Assembly: GCA_900313765.1 (NCBI GenBank)
Contig: OMSN01000108.1
Span: 1-6,744, forward strand
Source of the DNA: an uncultured Eubacteriales bacterium
GTDB lineage: Bacteria; Bacillota; Clostridia; Lachnospirales; Lachnospiraceae
Length of the DNA stretch: 6,744 nucleotides
Reading direction: 5' to 3'
How positions within the stretch are numbered: the first letter of the stretch is position 1; each line of letters starts with the position of its first letter. Positions 1-6,250 of the stretch are shown one piece after another. A program made the position numbers and the translations under genes. The notes under the pieces are model-generated. The model was given only the letters and a program-made list of their open reading frames with translations, had not been told where the DNA came from and made no database searches.

Positions 1-893
1 AACGTCTTCGTGACATTTCCGGCAAAGTTTCCTGTTCCGGTAATCGTAACTGACGCTGTGTTCTCGCCAACATTCACGTTGTTGCTGTATGCACAGGTAT
101 AATCCGTATTCTCAGTCAGGAGCTGCTCGTTCCAGGTCACCTTTACAGGGACCTGCACTCCGAATCCTGTATAGGACGGGCTCTCTCCCAGTGATACCAT
201 GTCCTCCGTTATGGTTGCAGGAATGATCGTGAAGGACTTCGTGACCGTACCGCCATAACTGCCGTTCCCGGCCACAGTGACTGTACCGGTGCCAACTGCA
301 GTATTCTCTCCGTATGTGACTGTATAGTCGGTGCCTTCTGTCAGTTCGGTCCCGTCATGCGTGACTCTGACACCCGGCTGTATAGAAGAACCTGTGTATT
401 CAAAGGTCCCATTTCCTGCCAGTGTTACATCGTCTTCCAGCAGAGGCGGAGGTGTAATGGCAAACGTCACGGTCTTCGAACCGGAATAGTTCCCCTTTCC
501 GGTGATCTTAACGGAAGCAGTTCCGACAGCAGTATTATTGCTGAATACCACTGTATAATCTGTCCCTTCCTGCAGTGTCATACCATTGTAGGTGAGGGAC
601 AGTTCCGGTGTGACCTCAGCTCCTGTATAGGGCTGATCCGCAATCGCAGCAATCGCAACATCTGAATAGATACTCGCCGGTGTGATCCTTGGGTAGAAAG
701 TATAGAAGTAGTATTTTCGAATATTCCTTCCATTACCGCTTACATCCATTGAAATGGAGCCTGCATCAACTGGATTCGGGTCATATGTTATGTCAAAATC
801 TGATAAAGGAGGAGTAATCCACCCATTGCTGCCATGGACCTGGATCGTTGGTGTGATTGGATTTCCAGTATATTTATAGCTGGAACCTGCTAG
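1..893 (-). pseudogene. Detached 3' part of the CAP/Ig-repeat surface protein gene (Ig-like modules, runs off the window)
   Basis: The minus strand is open from just after the TAA at 896-894 to base 1, in the same frame as the CAP-domain gene that ends at 939. It encodes three complete or nearly complete Ig-like modules of about 75-78 residues and most of a fourth. Each module shows a YTG motif, an acidic-DY turn (such as EGTDYTV), an NN-x-x-VG motif and a TG-x-GN-[YF]-x-G strand before F-x-I. These modules are common in large surface proteins of gut Firmicutes, where they act as spacers or adhesive stalks. The first module (about 870-680) is divergent and ends in a tyrosine-rich stretch instead of GNYSG. 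There is no plausible start codon with a ribosome binding site at its beginning. I therefore take it as the tail of the upstream gene, separated by two in-frame stops, and not as an independent gene. The C-terminal anchor, if any, lies outside the window. Confidence 0.75.
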
Positions 894-918
894 TTATTTA
901 TAGCTGGAACCTGCTAGT
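871..918. repeat. Perfect 24-bp tandem duplication creating an in-frame stop
   Basis: Bases 871-894 and 895-918 are identical 24-mers directly abutting each other. On the minus strand each copy encodes the peptide LAGSSYK. The length is a multiple of three, so the frame is kept, but the junction codon becomes TAA (896-894). With a single copy the same position reads TAT (Tyr) and the frame would be open there. Confidence 0.97.
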
Positions 919-938
919 CTAAAAGAATCCGGATCCAA

Positions 939-2108
939 CTATGTGATGGTGAAAACAGCGGTTGTACTCTGACCTGCATGATCACCCAGTCCTGTAATGA
1001 TCACCGTTCCCTGACCGGCATTCACATTGTCGCTGTAAGATACAGAATAATCCACACCTTCTGTAAGTGTTTCGCCCAGAAGCGTAACCGTCACTGCGGG
1101 TTTAATCTCTGCTGCGCAGTATTCATAGAAATCCTGCTCAAATAAAATCTTTGCATACTGCAGGTCATCTTTATCAACTCCAATATCGATACTGCATGAT
1201 AGCGTTCCAACTGAAGCTGTAATCACGGCATCACCCGGACCTACCGCCGTAACAGTACCATCTGAAGATACCGTGGCGACAGAAGGATTAGAAGATGTCC
1301 ATGATATGTTCTCTGTGATGTTATATTCCCCGGTAGAAGTATGGATATCGCTGGGATACGTTGCAGTTATCTTAAATGTCAGAGTGGAAGTATCGCCTGT
1401 CTTCAGACCATTCTCACCAATCAGAGTCGGGTTGCTCAGATAGCCTGTTCTTGTCTCCATCAACTGCGTCACGGCACCTGTCAGGCTTGACTTGTTTTGA
1501 TCCGTGTCTGTGAATCTGCCGGACTCGCTGGTAATGCAGAAAGCTCCGCTGCCCGCCCTGAAGCAGGCAATGCCAATGCTTTTCATGTCGGGATTGATCA
1601 GATTTCTATAATGTCCGATCTGCCCAGCTGGTGTCCCACCATGAAAATAGGTATCATAATCCGCTTTTTCACCATACCACTGCGCAATGCCCTGCATCAT
1701 CCCTGAATCATTCCAGGCAAGATTCTCCGCATTGGAAGTGTGATTTCCGTAAGAGATGACAGACCAGGATTTTCCGGAGGGTCTGGAATGATCCCACAGT
1801 AGATCTGCCTCAACCGCGCGCAGCTGTGCAACCGCCTCCAGGCTTGCAGACCATGTAAGGGGAACGTACTGGGTCACATACCCCTCATCATATGCTTCCT
1901 GCCGGATCTCATTCACCCGGGCAAGGATCGTATCCTTCGTCTCGGAAGAAAAACTGCCTTCCACATTGATAAAGATATTGCCGCTTGCCGGTGTCGGAAC
2001 ATCCGCCGGACGAACAGCCGCCCATGAATGAAGGGCAATGCCAGTCATAAATAAAAGTACAAGAAATAGTGTTCTCAGCACCTGATTTGATACTTTTCTT
2101 CTACCCAT
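939..2108 (-). CDS. Secreted CAP-domain (SCP/PR-1-like) protein with BIG2 and Ig-like module, truncated by nonsense codon
   Basis: The protein has 389 residues and starts at ATG with GGGAGG (2118-2123) 9 nt upstream. Residues 1-30 form a signal peptide: a basic MGRRK start, a hydrophobic core LFLVLLFMTGIAL, and a probable cleavage after SWA. Residues 64-196 are a CAP domain with the usual cavity residues His107 (DHSRPSG), Glu128 (NAENLAW), Glu147 (WYGEK) and His166 (GHYRNLINP). Residues about 225-311 are a BIG2 domain (WTSSNPSVATVSSDGTVTAV). Residues about 312-389 are one Ig-like module ending FTIT. CAP proteins of clostridia are extracellular. Their biochemical role is mostly unknown, so no reaction is assigned. 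The TAG at 939-941 falls exactly where the next module should begin, and the frame continues with more modules to base 1. The ancestral protein was therefore at least 700 residues long, and this entry is probably a truncated product. It lies downstream of a terminator and so has its own transcription. Confidence 0.85.
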   Translation of the reverse strand: MGRRKVSNQVLRTLFLVLLFMTGIALHSWAAVRPADVPTPASGNIFINVEGSFSSETKDTILARVNEIRQEAYDEGYVTQYVPLTWSASLEAVAQLRAVEADLLWDHSRPSGKSWSVISYGNHTSNAENLAWNDSGMMQGIAQWYGEKADYDTYFHGGTPAGQIGHYRNLINPDMKSIGIACFRAGSGAFCITSESGRFTDTDQNKSSLTGAVTQLMETRTGYLSNPTLIGENGLKTGDTSTLTFKITATYPSDIHTSTGEYNITENISWTSSNPSVATVSSDGTVTAVGPGDAVITASVGTLSCSIDIGVDKDDLQYAKILFEQDFYEYCAAEIKPAVTVTLLGETLTEGVDYSVSYSDNVNAGQGTVIITGLGDHAGQSTTAVFTIT

Positions 2109-2117
2109 TCTGTCGAT

Positions 2118-2123
2118 CCTCCC
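2118..2123 (-). promoter_or_regulatory. Ribosome binding site of the CAP-domain gene
   Basis: GGGAGG on the minus strand, 9 nt before the ATG at 2108. It supports this start, which also places the signal peptide correctly at the N-terminus. Confidence 0.75.
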
Positions 2124-2166
2124 GTCTGCAAAAAGAAGAAGCTGCGATGTTGATTAAACAAATTAA

Positions 2167-2195
2167 ATATTAGCACAGATCAGCCTGCAGAGCAA
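2167..2195 (-). promoter_or_regulatory. Candidate promoter for the CAP-domain gene
   Basis: On the minus strand TTGCTC (2195-2190) is followed after 17 nt by TAATAT (2172-2167). The -35 matches the sigma-A consensus at only 3 of 6 positions and the -10 at 4 of 6, so this is weak. It would place the start of transcription near 2160, about 50 nt before the ATG. The -35 lies in the loop region of the preceding terminator hairpin. Confidence 0.3.
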
Positions 2196-2214
2196 TTTCT
2201 GCAGGCTGATCTGT
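2175..2214 (-). terminator. Perfect 16-bp hairpin, probable terminator of the phosphatase-DUF218 operon
   Basis: Arms 2175-2190 and 2199-2214 are perfectly complementary (ACAGATCAGCCTGCAG and its reverse complement), with an 8-nt loop. It sits 20 bp beyond the stop of the DUF218 gene and before the CAP gene. On the minus strand the bases after the stem (GCTAATATTTAATTTG) are only moderately T-rich. The plus-strand side (TTTCATTTTCT) is richer in T, so the element may work in both directions. Confidence 0.65.
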
Positions 2215-2234
2215 TTCATTTTCTATTCAGTTTT

Positions 2235-3191
2235 CTATACAAGGTTCATCCATGCAGCAGCAAAACAGAGCACTAGTGCTATCAGCTGCGGAAGCTTATA
2301 CATCGACAGGATTCCCAGCAGTTCTCTCGCAAGACCATTCGGCCAGAAATACCATTTGGTAGTGCTCGCCAGTCCTTCTGCATCCAATCCGACTCTCCGG
2401 GCAAGCATGCCGCTTCTGAGTACATGATAATTGGTCGTTACATAACAGGACTTTGCATTCGGAAGCTTGGAGTCAATGATCTTCTTCGAGAAAAGCATAT
2501 TCTCATAGGTATTGACCGACTCCTTTTCCGGAAAGACTTCATACTGCTCCGCCCCATGTGAGAGCAGATAGAACTCCATGGCAGAACCTTCGCTCATGAT
2601 CTCGTCCGGTCCCTGTCCCCCTGTAGGAATATAATGGGCAGGCTTACCTGTCGCAAGCTCCTGATCCCAGGCAAACCGGATGGCGCGGTTTGTTCTTCCT
2701 TTGAGAAGTGGAAGCAGGCCGCCCTGTTTGCTGATGGAACAGCCAGGTATGATGACAAAGTCTTTATCATAGGTCGGTTTATTCCTTGCTGCCAGAAACG
2801 CCATCAGAAGGATTCCGGATACCATGAAGTTCATAAAACAGGTATACAGTACAAAAAAGCTGCTGATCCATGCCGGCTGCTTAATATGCCAGGTCAGGAA
2901 CAGGCTGATCTGATTCCCTGCAGCCCACGCAAGCCCCGACAGGGGGCCGAACAGATTCCGGATTCTGAATCCCTCATGACGAATCAGTGAGACACTGCAT
3001 ACACACAGTATTACCGTCAGAAGAAACGCGAACTGGATATAAGTCCAGAGTATTACTTCCGGTATGAGGAGCGCTTTTGTCACAATCAGTGACAGCGCCT
3101 GCAGGATTGCAAAGGTTAATGCGCCGCCTGCAAGAATCCCCCAGAAGGAATACATCATATTCGTCTTTATCCTGTGTATCATAGTGTTCAC
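2235..3191 (-). CDS. DUF218 (YdcF/SanA/ElyC-like) membrane protein
   Basis: The protein has 318 residues. Residues about 14-134 hold four hydrophobic segments (near 14-38, 45-70, 80-102 and 108-134). Residues about 145-290 form a DUF218 domain with its typical blocks: FVIIPGCSIS near 145, LLKGRTNRAI near 162, PTGGQGPDEIMSEGSAM near 189, ESVNTYENM near 224 and VTTNYHVLRSGMLARRVGL near 251. A last hydrophobic stretch (299-316) may be another membrane segment. The family includes E. coli SanA and ElyC, which are linked to envelope integrity and peptidoglycan-precursor handling. No reaction is firmly established, so none is assigned here. The start is GTG at 3191, overlapping the phosphatase stop as GTGA, which suggests translational coupling. 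An SD-like AAGGAAG (3205-3211) lies 13 nt upstream. An ATG at codon 4 (3182) is the alternative start but is further from it. Confidence 0.88.
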   Translation of the reverse strand: MNTMIHRIKTNMMYSFWGILAGGALTFAILQALSLIVTKALLIPEVILWTYIQFAFLLTVILCVCSVSLIRHEGFRIRNLFGPLSGLAWAAGNQISLFLTWHIKQPAWISSFFVLYTCFMNFMVSGILLMAFLAARNKPTYDKDFVIIPGCSISKQGGLLPLLKGRTNRAIRFAWDQELATGKPAHYIPTGGQGPDEIMSEGSAMEFYLLSHGAEQYEVFPEKESVNTYENMLFSKKIIDSKLPNAKSCYVTTNYHVLRSGMLARRVGLDAEGLASTTKWYFWPNGLARELLGILSMYKLPQLIALVLCFAAAWMNLV

Positions 3192-5380
3192 CCGGTTTCC
3201 GAATCTTCCTTCTTAACCTTTCTTCCCTTATACTCCAGACACAGCATCGTCAGATCATCAAACTGCTCTGCGCCATCCACGAACTCGCTGACAGCCTCGG
3301 TCATGCGCACCAGCGTATCCGTCACACTGCATTGTGTATTCTCGTTCAGCACATCGAGCACGCGATTCACACCGAACATCTCCTCAGACGCATCGGTCGC
3401 TTCCGGCAGTCCGTCCGTATACAGGAATAACCTGTCTCCGGGCTGCAGCTGCAGGCGATACTCGCTGTATGTAACGTTCTCCATGGCTCCGATCACCATG
3501 CCATGCTTTGTCTTGAACAGTTCATACCCTTCGCCTCTTTTCACCGCCGGATATTCATGTCCGGCATTGGCTCCGGTGATCAGACCTGTGTTCAGATCCA
3601 GGATCCCAAACCAGACGGTTACAAACATCTCCATACGATTGTTGGAGCAGATCGCTTCATTTGTCCGGGTCAGAATCTCAGCAGGAGATCTTCCGAGCAT
3701 CGCGCAGCTCTGCAGTATGATCTTGGAAGCCATCATGAACAGTGCAGCCGGAACGCCCTTGCCGCTTACATCCGCGATTACAATTCCGAGATGATCCTTG
3801 TCGATGAGGAAGAAATCGTAGAAATCGCCGCCAACCTCCTTGGCAGGGTCCATTGTCGCGTAGATATCGAATTCTTCCCTGTCCGGGAAGGCCGGGAAGA
3901 TATTCGGAAGCACTGACTCCTGAATCTGGTTTGCCATGCGAAGTTCTGTTCCGATTCTCTCCTTCTCCGCTGTAACATTACGTACCTGGTCCATGTAGAC
4001 AACCGTCTTGTGGGAGAGATCTGCAAATGACTCTGCCAGAGTCTGGATCTCATCTCCGGTTCGGAATGTGTCTTCCATCTTGAATTCCAGGTTGGATTCA
4101 TTCAGTTCAAAGATCCGCTGCGTAATCGAATTGAGCGGTTTCACGATCTTCTTTCCCAGAATAAGCGCATTTGCAAGCAAAACAAGCAGGATCAGAAGAA
4201 GTATCAGCAGAGTCCTGTTCCGTGAGCGGTTTATATTGCTGCGGTATGTAGTGACTGCTTCCTGCTGGATCTGTTCATAACTCTCCTGCATCTCCGTGAT
4301 CGGCTGGGCAGCAACCTGTTCACTGTATGCTGAGATCAGCGCCCATCCCACAGTTCCCATGGGCGAGCCAACCATGTAGTAACTGCCATCATCCAGATCA
4401 ATATGCCGCACCTGTGTTTCTGCCTTCAGTGCATCCGATACCAGTGCCGACAGATCTTCATTGCCGCTCTGCCGAAGGTCAAGAGCTTCTGTCGACTCCT
4501 CAACCTGCAGGATCCCCTCTGTCTTCGGAGAGAATACCACATGCCCGTTCTGGTTCACGACAAACTGGAATCCGCCCTCTGAATCCGATGCCTGTATGGC
4601 AGCCTGCATGGAGGTCAGAAACAGATCCGACCCTACAACAGCTACGAGTTTGCCATCGCGATAAACCGGCATTGCGCATACAATTCCGATATCGCCGGTA
4701 AATGCATCGATCTCCGTATCTGTAAAGATCAGTTCTCCCGCTTCCACCGCCTGCTGGTACCAGGGACGTGTACGCGGATCATAACTGATCATTTCCCCGG
4801 ACTCATCATACTTGGACTGCGGGCGATCATCCGCAACAAGGAAAACGCCTTCCGGAAGCGCGATAAAACAGGAATTGGTTACTTCGGATGCGCCAAACAG
4901 AGAGATCATCATATCCGACATATTGGCCGCGATCCCCAGCCGCTGTTTCAGGTGCGGAGTCAGTTTCACACCGTCCGCCAGGATCAGCTGGGCCCTGACC
5001 TCTCCCTCTTTCTCCGGGTCCGGAGCTTTGTAGGGGACCGGTCTCACATCCACATCACCCGAGAACAGTTTTCCCGCGTATTCCCCCAGCATATTCACCC
5101 GGACACCGAGGCCGTCAAACAGTTCATCTGTGATCAGCGCACCAAGCTGAGTTGTCCGCGCCATCGTACCGTCCACTACCTGATCGATCATCTCTGCCGT
5201 AGACGAGGTAATGGCATCCAGCTGTTTCTGATTCGTCTGTTCTGTCAGCTTTGCCAGCATACTGCTGTTATACGCAGTGACTGAAAAAAAAGCAGCCGCA
5301 AGAATGATCACGGTCACAAGGATCAGATTCAACACTTTGTTTTCGATCCCGCCGATCACCAGATTCCTTATCTTCCTCAA
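3188..5380 (-). CDS. Membrane sensor Ser/Thr phosphatase: dCache - HAMP - SpoIIE/RsbU-type PP2C
   Basis: The protein has 730 residues. TM1 is at about 14-37 and TM2 at about 391-409. They enclose an extracellular double-Cache sensor (about 40-375) with the motif YDPRTRPWY at 200-208 and VVGSDLF at 248-254. A HAMP domain (about 409-459) and a helical linker with the RsbU-like block MANQIQESVLPNIFP (482-496) lead to a PP2C phosphatase (about 503-717). The metal-site motifs are present: GGDFYDF (Asp519), ADVSGKG (Asp537), NAGHEYP (605-611), LYTDGLPEA (Asp656) and FDDLTML (Asp708/709). Catalysis is therefore expected to be intact. Known relatives dephosphorylate anti-sigma-factor antagonists of the SpoIIAA/RsbV type, or control other partner-switching modules. 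No such partner lies in the window. The TTG start is chosen because a perfect AGGAGG (5389-5394) lies 8 nt upstream. The gene overlaps the DUF218 gene by 4 nt and may have its own promoter (5443-5471). Confidence 0.93.
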   Translation of the reverse strand: MRKIRNLVIGGIENKVLNLILVTVIILAAAFFSVTAYNSSMLAKLTEQTNQKQLDAITSSTAEMIDQVVDGTMARTTQLGALITDELFDGLGVRVNMLGEYAGKLFSGDVDVRPVPYKAPDPEKEGEVRAQLILADGVKLTPHLKQRLGIAANMSDMMISLFGASEVTNSCFIALPEGVFLVADDRPQSKYDESGEMISYDPRTRPWYQQAVEAGELIFTDTEIDAFTGDIGIVCAMPVYRDGKLVAVVGSDLFLTSMQAAIQASDSEGGFQFVVNQNGHVVFSPKTEGILQVEESTEALDLRQSGNEDLSALVSDALKAETQVRHIDLDDGSYYMVGSPMGTVGWALISAYSEQVAAQPITEMQESYEQIQQEAVTTYRSNINRSRNRTLLILLLILLVLLANALILGKKIVKPLNSITQRIFELNESNLEFKMEDTFRTGDEIQTLAESFADLSHKTVVYMDQVRNVTAEKERIGTELRMANQIQESVLPNIFPAFPDREEFDIYATMDPAKEVGGDFYDFFLIDKDHLGIVIADVSGKGVPAALFMMASKIILQSCAMLGRSPAEILTRTNEAICSNNRMEMFVTVWFGILDLNTGLITGANAGHEYPAVKRGEGYELFKTKHGMVIGAMENVTYSEYRLQLQPGDRLFLYTDGLPEATDASEEMFGVNRVLDVLNENTQCSVTDTLVRMTEAVSEFVDGAEQFDDLTMLCLEYKGRKVKKEDSETG

Positions 5381-5388
5381 ACCAAAAG

Positions 5389-5394
5389 CCTCCT
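5389..5394 (-). promoter_or_regulatory. Ribosome binding site that fixes a TTG start
   Basis: A perfect AGGAGG on the minus strand, 8 nt before TTG at 5380-5378. The next residues (RKIRNLVIGG) lead directly into the first membrane helix. A later ATG start (codon 41, after TM1) would delete that helix, so TTG is strongly preferred. Confidence 0.85.
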
Positions 5395-5442
5395 GTATCT
5401 ATAGCCGGTGCGCATACTGCAGTTCTGGGCTCTATTTTTGTA

Positions 5443-5471
5443 ATTATAATTCATCTGCGGTTTCTGGTCTA
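5443..5471 (-). promoter_or_regulatory. Candidate sigma-A promoter of the phosphatase-DUF218 operon
   Basis: On the minus strand TAGACC (5471-5466, 4 of 6 to TTGACA) is followed after exactly 17 nt by a perfect TATAAT (5448-5443). The -10 contains the TAA stop of the preceding 233-residue gene. Transcription would start near 5436, leaving a leader of about 55 nt before the TTG start. I see no terminator between the two genes, so readthrough from upstream is also possible. Confidence 0.5.
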
Positions 5472-6145
5472 TCCATAAGTTTGTTTCTGTATGCATCTGC
5501 AGCCTTTGCTACTGCGCTATCAGTTTCTGCGATCTTTCCGGCGACTGCTGTTGCACTGCCGTCGATCACAAACGACCTCACTCTCTGTTCCATGTTCGTA
5601 GTGTCTCTCTCATCATTTCCCCAGACCAGCCATGGAAGTACGTCCTTGTAGAAATGACCCACCGGATCCTTTCTGGGATTGGCGAAGTTGTAAGTCCCAT
5701 AGTCTTCAGGCGCAGTTACGGTATTTCCCTGAGCGTCAAAGATCACTTCATCCTTCCCGTCAGGGGATACGTACTTGGTATGAGACTTGTCCGGGGAAGT
5801 GAACTGGTGGCAGTCTGCGCCTACCTTGTCGCTCCATCCCCATTCCAGCGCCTGCTGCGGACTTTTCGGCATAAAAGCCGGATCCATGTTTTTGTTGCGG
5901 GCATAGTGGACATCCTTCGTGGGCACTTCCTCCAGTCTCCTCTTCACGGATCGTCCTGCCGCGCCGTCGACCGCAAGGATCGCAAGCAATCGGAGTGTGG
6001 TGCTCCGGACCTTTATTTTGCCGGATGCATCATAGGATGCGTCCTTCTCCACCTCCATGGAAAGCTTCCTCAGTTCATCGCGCAGGATCCCAAGATATCC
6101 GTAGAGTTCCTCCGCTCTTTCACTTCTTCCTGTTGTCTGCTCCAT
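5444..6145 (-). CDS. Protein of unknown function with toxin-like C-terminal domain
   Basis: The protein has 233 residues, starting at ATG behind GGAGGAG (6151-6157). No signal peptide or membrane segment is visible. Residues about 7-35 are predicted helical and charged. Residues about 48-60 are mildly hydrophobic (TLRLLAILAVDGA). From about 85 on there is a recognisable pattern: a GW block (QALEWGW, 98-104), KYVSPDG (124-130), EVIFDAQGN (133-141), GTYNFANP (150-157) and GHFYKDVLPWLVWGN (163-177), followed by a helical tail. From memory, the KYVSPDG ... GTYN ... DVLPWLxWGN order recurs in C-terminal domains of Rhs/YD-repeat and other polymorphic toxins. I cannot name the family or its activity. 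It lacks the long delivery region of such toxins, and no same-strand small immunity-like gene follows. A freestanding housekeeping or regulatory role is equally possible. Confidence 0.75.
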   Translation of the reverse strand: MEQTTGRSERAEELYGYLGILRDELRKLSMEVEKDASYDASGKIKVRSTTLRLLAILAVDGAAGRSVKRRLEEVPTKDVHYARNKNMDPAFMPKSPQQALEWGWSDKVGADCHQFTSPDKSHTKYVSPDGKDEVIFDAQGNTVTAPEDYGTYNFANPRKDPVGHFYKDVLPWLVWGNDERDTTNMEQRVRSFVIDGSATAVAGKIAETDSAVAKAADAYRNKLMDRPETADEL

Positions 6146-6150
6146 CGCTT

Positions 6151-6157
6151 CTCCTCC
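6151..6157 (-). promoter_or_regulatory. Ribosome binding site of the 233-residue gene
   Basis: GGAGGAG on the minus strand, 5 nt before the ATG at 6145. It fixes the start. No convincing promoter could be read in the 105-nt gap upstream of this gene. Confidence 0.7.
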
Positions 6158-6180
6158 ATCCGTATCCCGGCTGTTTTACT

Positions 6181-6219
6181 GAAAAGACCCGGTCTCTGAT
6201 CGCCTGATCAAAGGACCGG
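6181..6219 (-). terminator. Probable terminator of the hydrogenase gene
   Basis: On the minus strand CCGGTC (6219-6214) pairs with GACCGG (6194-6189), and inside it TGATC (6210-6206) pairs with GATCA (6201-6197) around a 4-nt loop. A small internal loop (CTT/GA) separates the two stems. The hairpin is followed by GTCTTTTC, a short T-rich tail. It lies about 30 nt beyond the hydrogenase stop. Confidence 0.55.
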
Positions 6220-6250
6220 ATCCTCATTCGTGCTTATAGGTAAAACTATA

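Noticed and set aside
357..665. Plus-strand open frame of about 102 codons
   Set aside because: It lies opposite Ig-like modules that are clearly coding on the minus strand.
871..918. Tandem repeat as a classical frame-shifting phase-variation tract or a CRISPR-like repeat
   Set aside because: The unit is 24 bp, a multiple of three, so copy changes do not shift the frame. There are only two abutting copies and no spacers.
2235..3191. Membrane protein as a transporter or peptidase
   Set aside because: The C-terminal half carries the complete set of DUF218 sequence blocks; no transporter or peptidase motif was seen.
3174..3794. Long plus-strand open frame opposite the phosphatase gene
   Set aside because: It is antisense to a well-supported PP2C domain, rich in Ser, Arg and Pro as expected of a shadow frame, and has no recognisable domain.
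5654..6199. Plus-strand open frame of about 181 codons opposite the 233-residue gene
   Set aside because: The minus-strand gene has a strong ribosome binding site and coherent protein motifs. The plus-strand product shows no motif.
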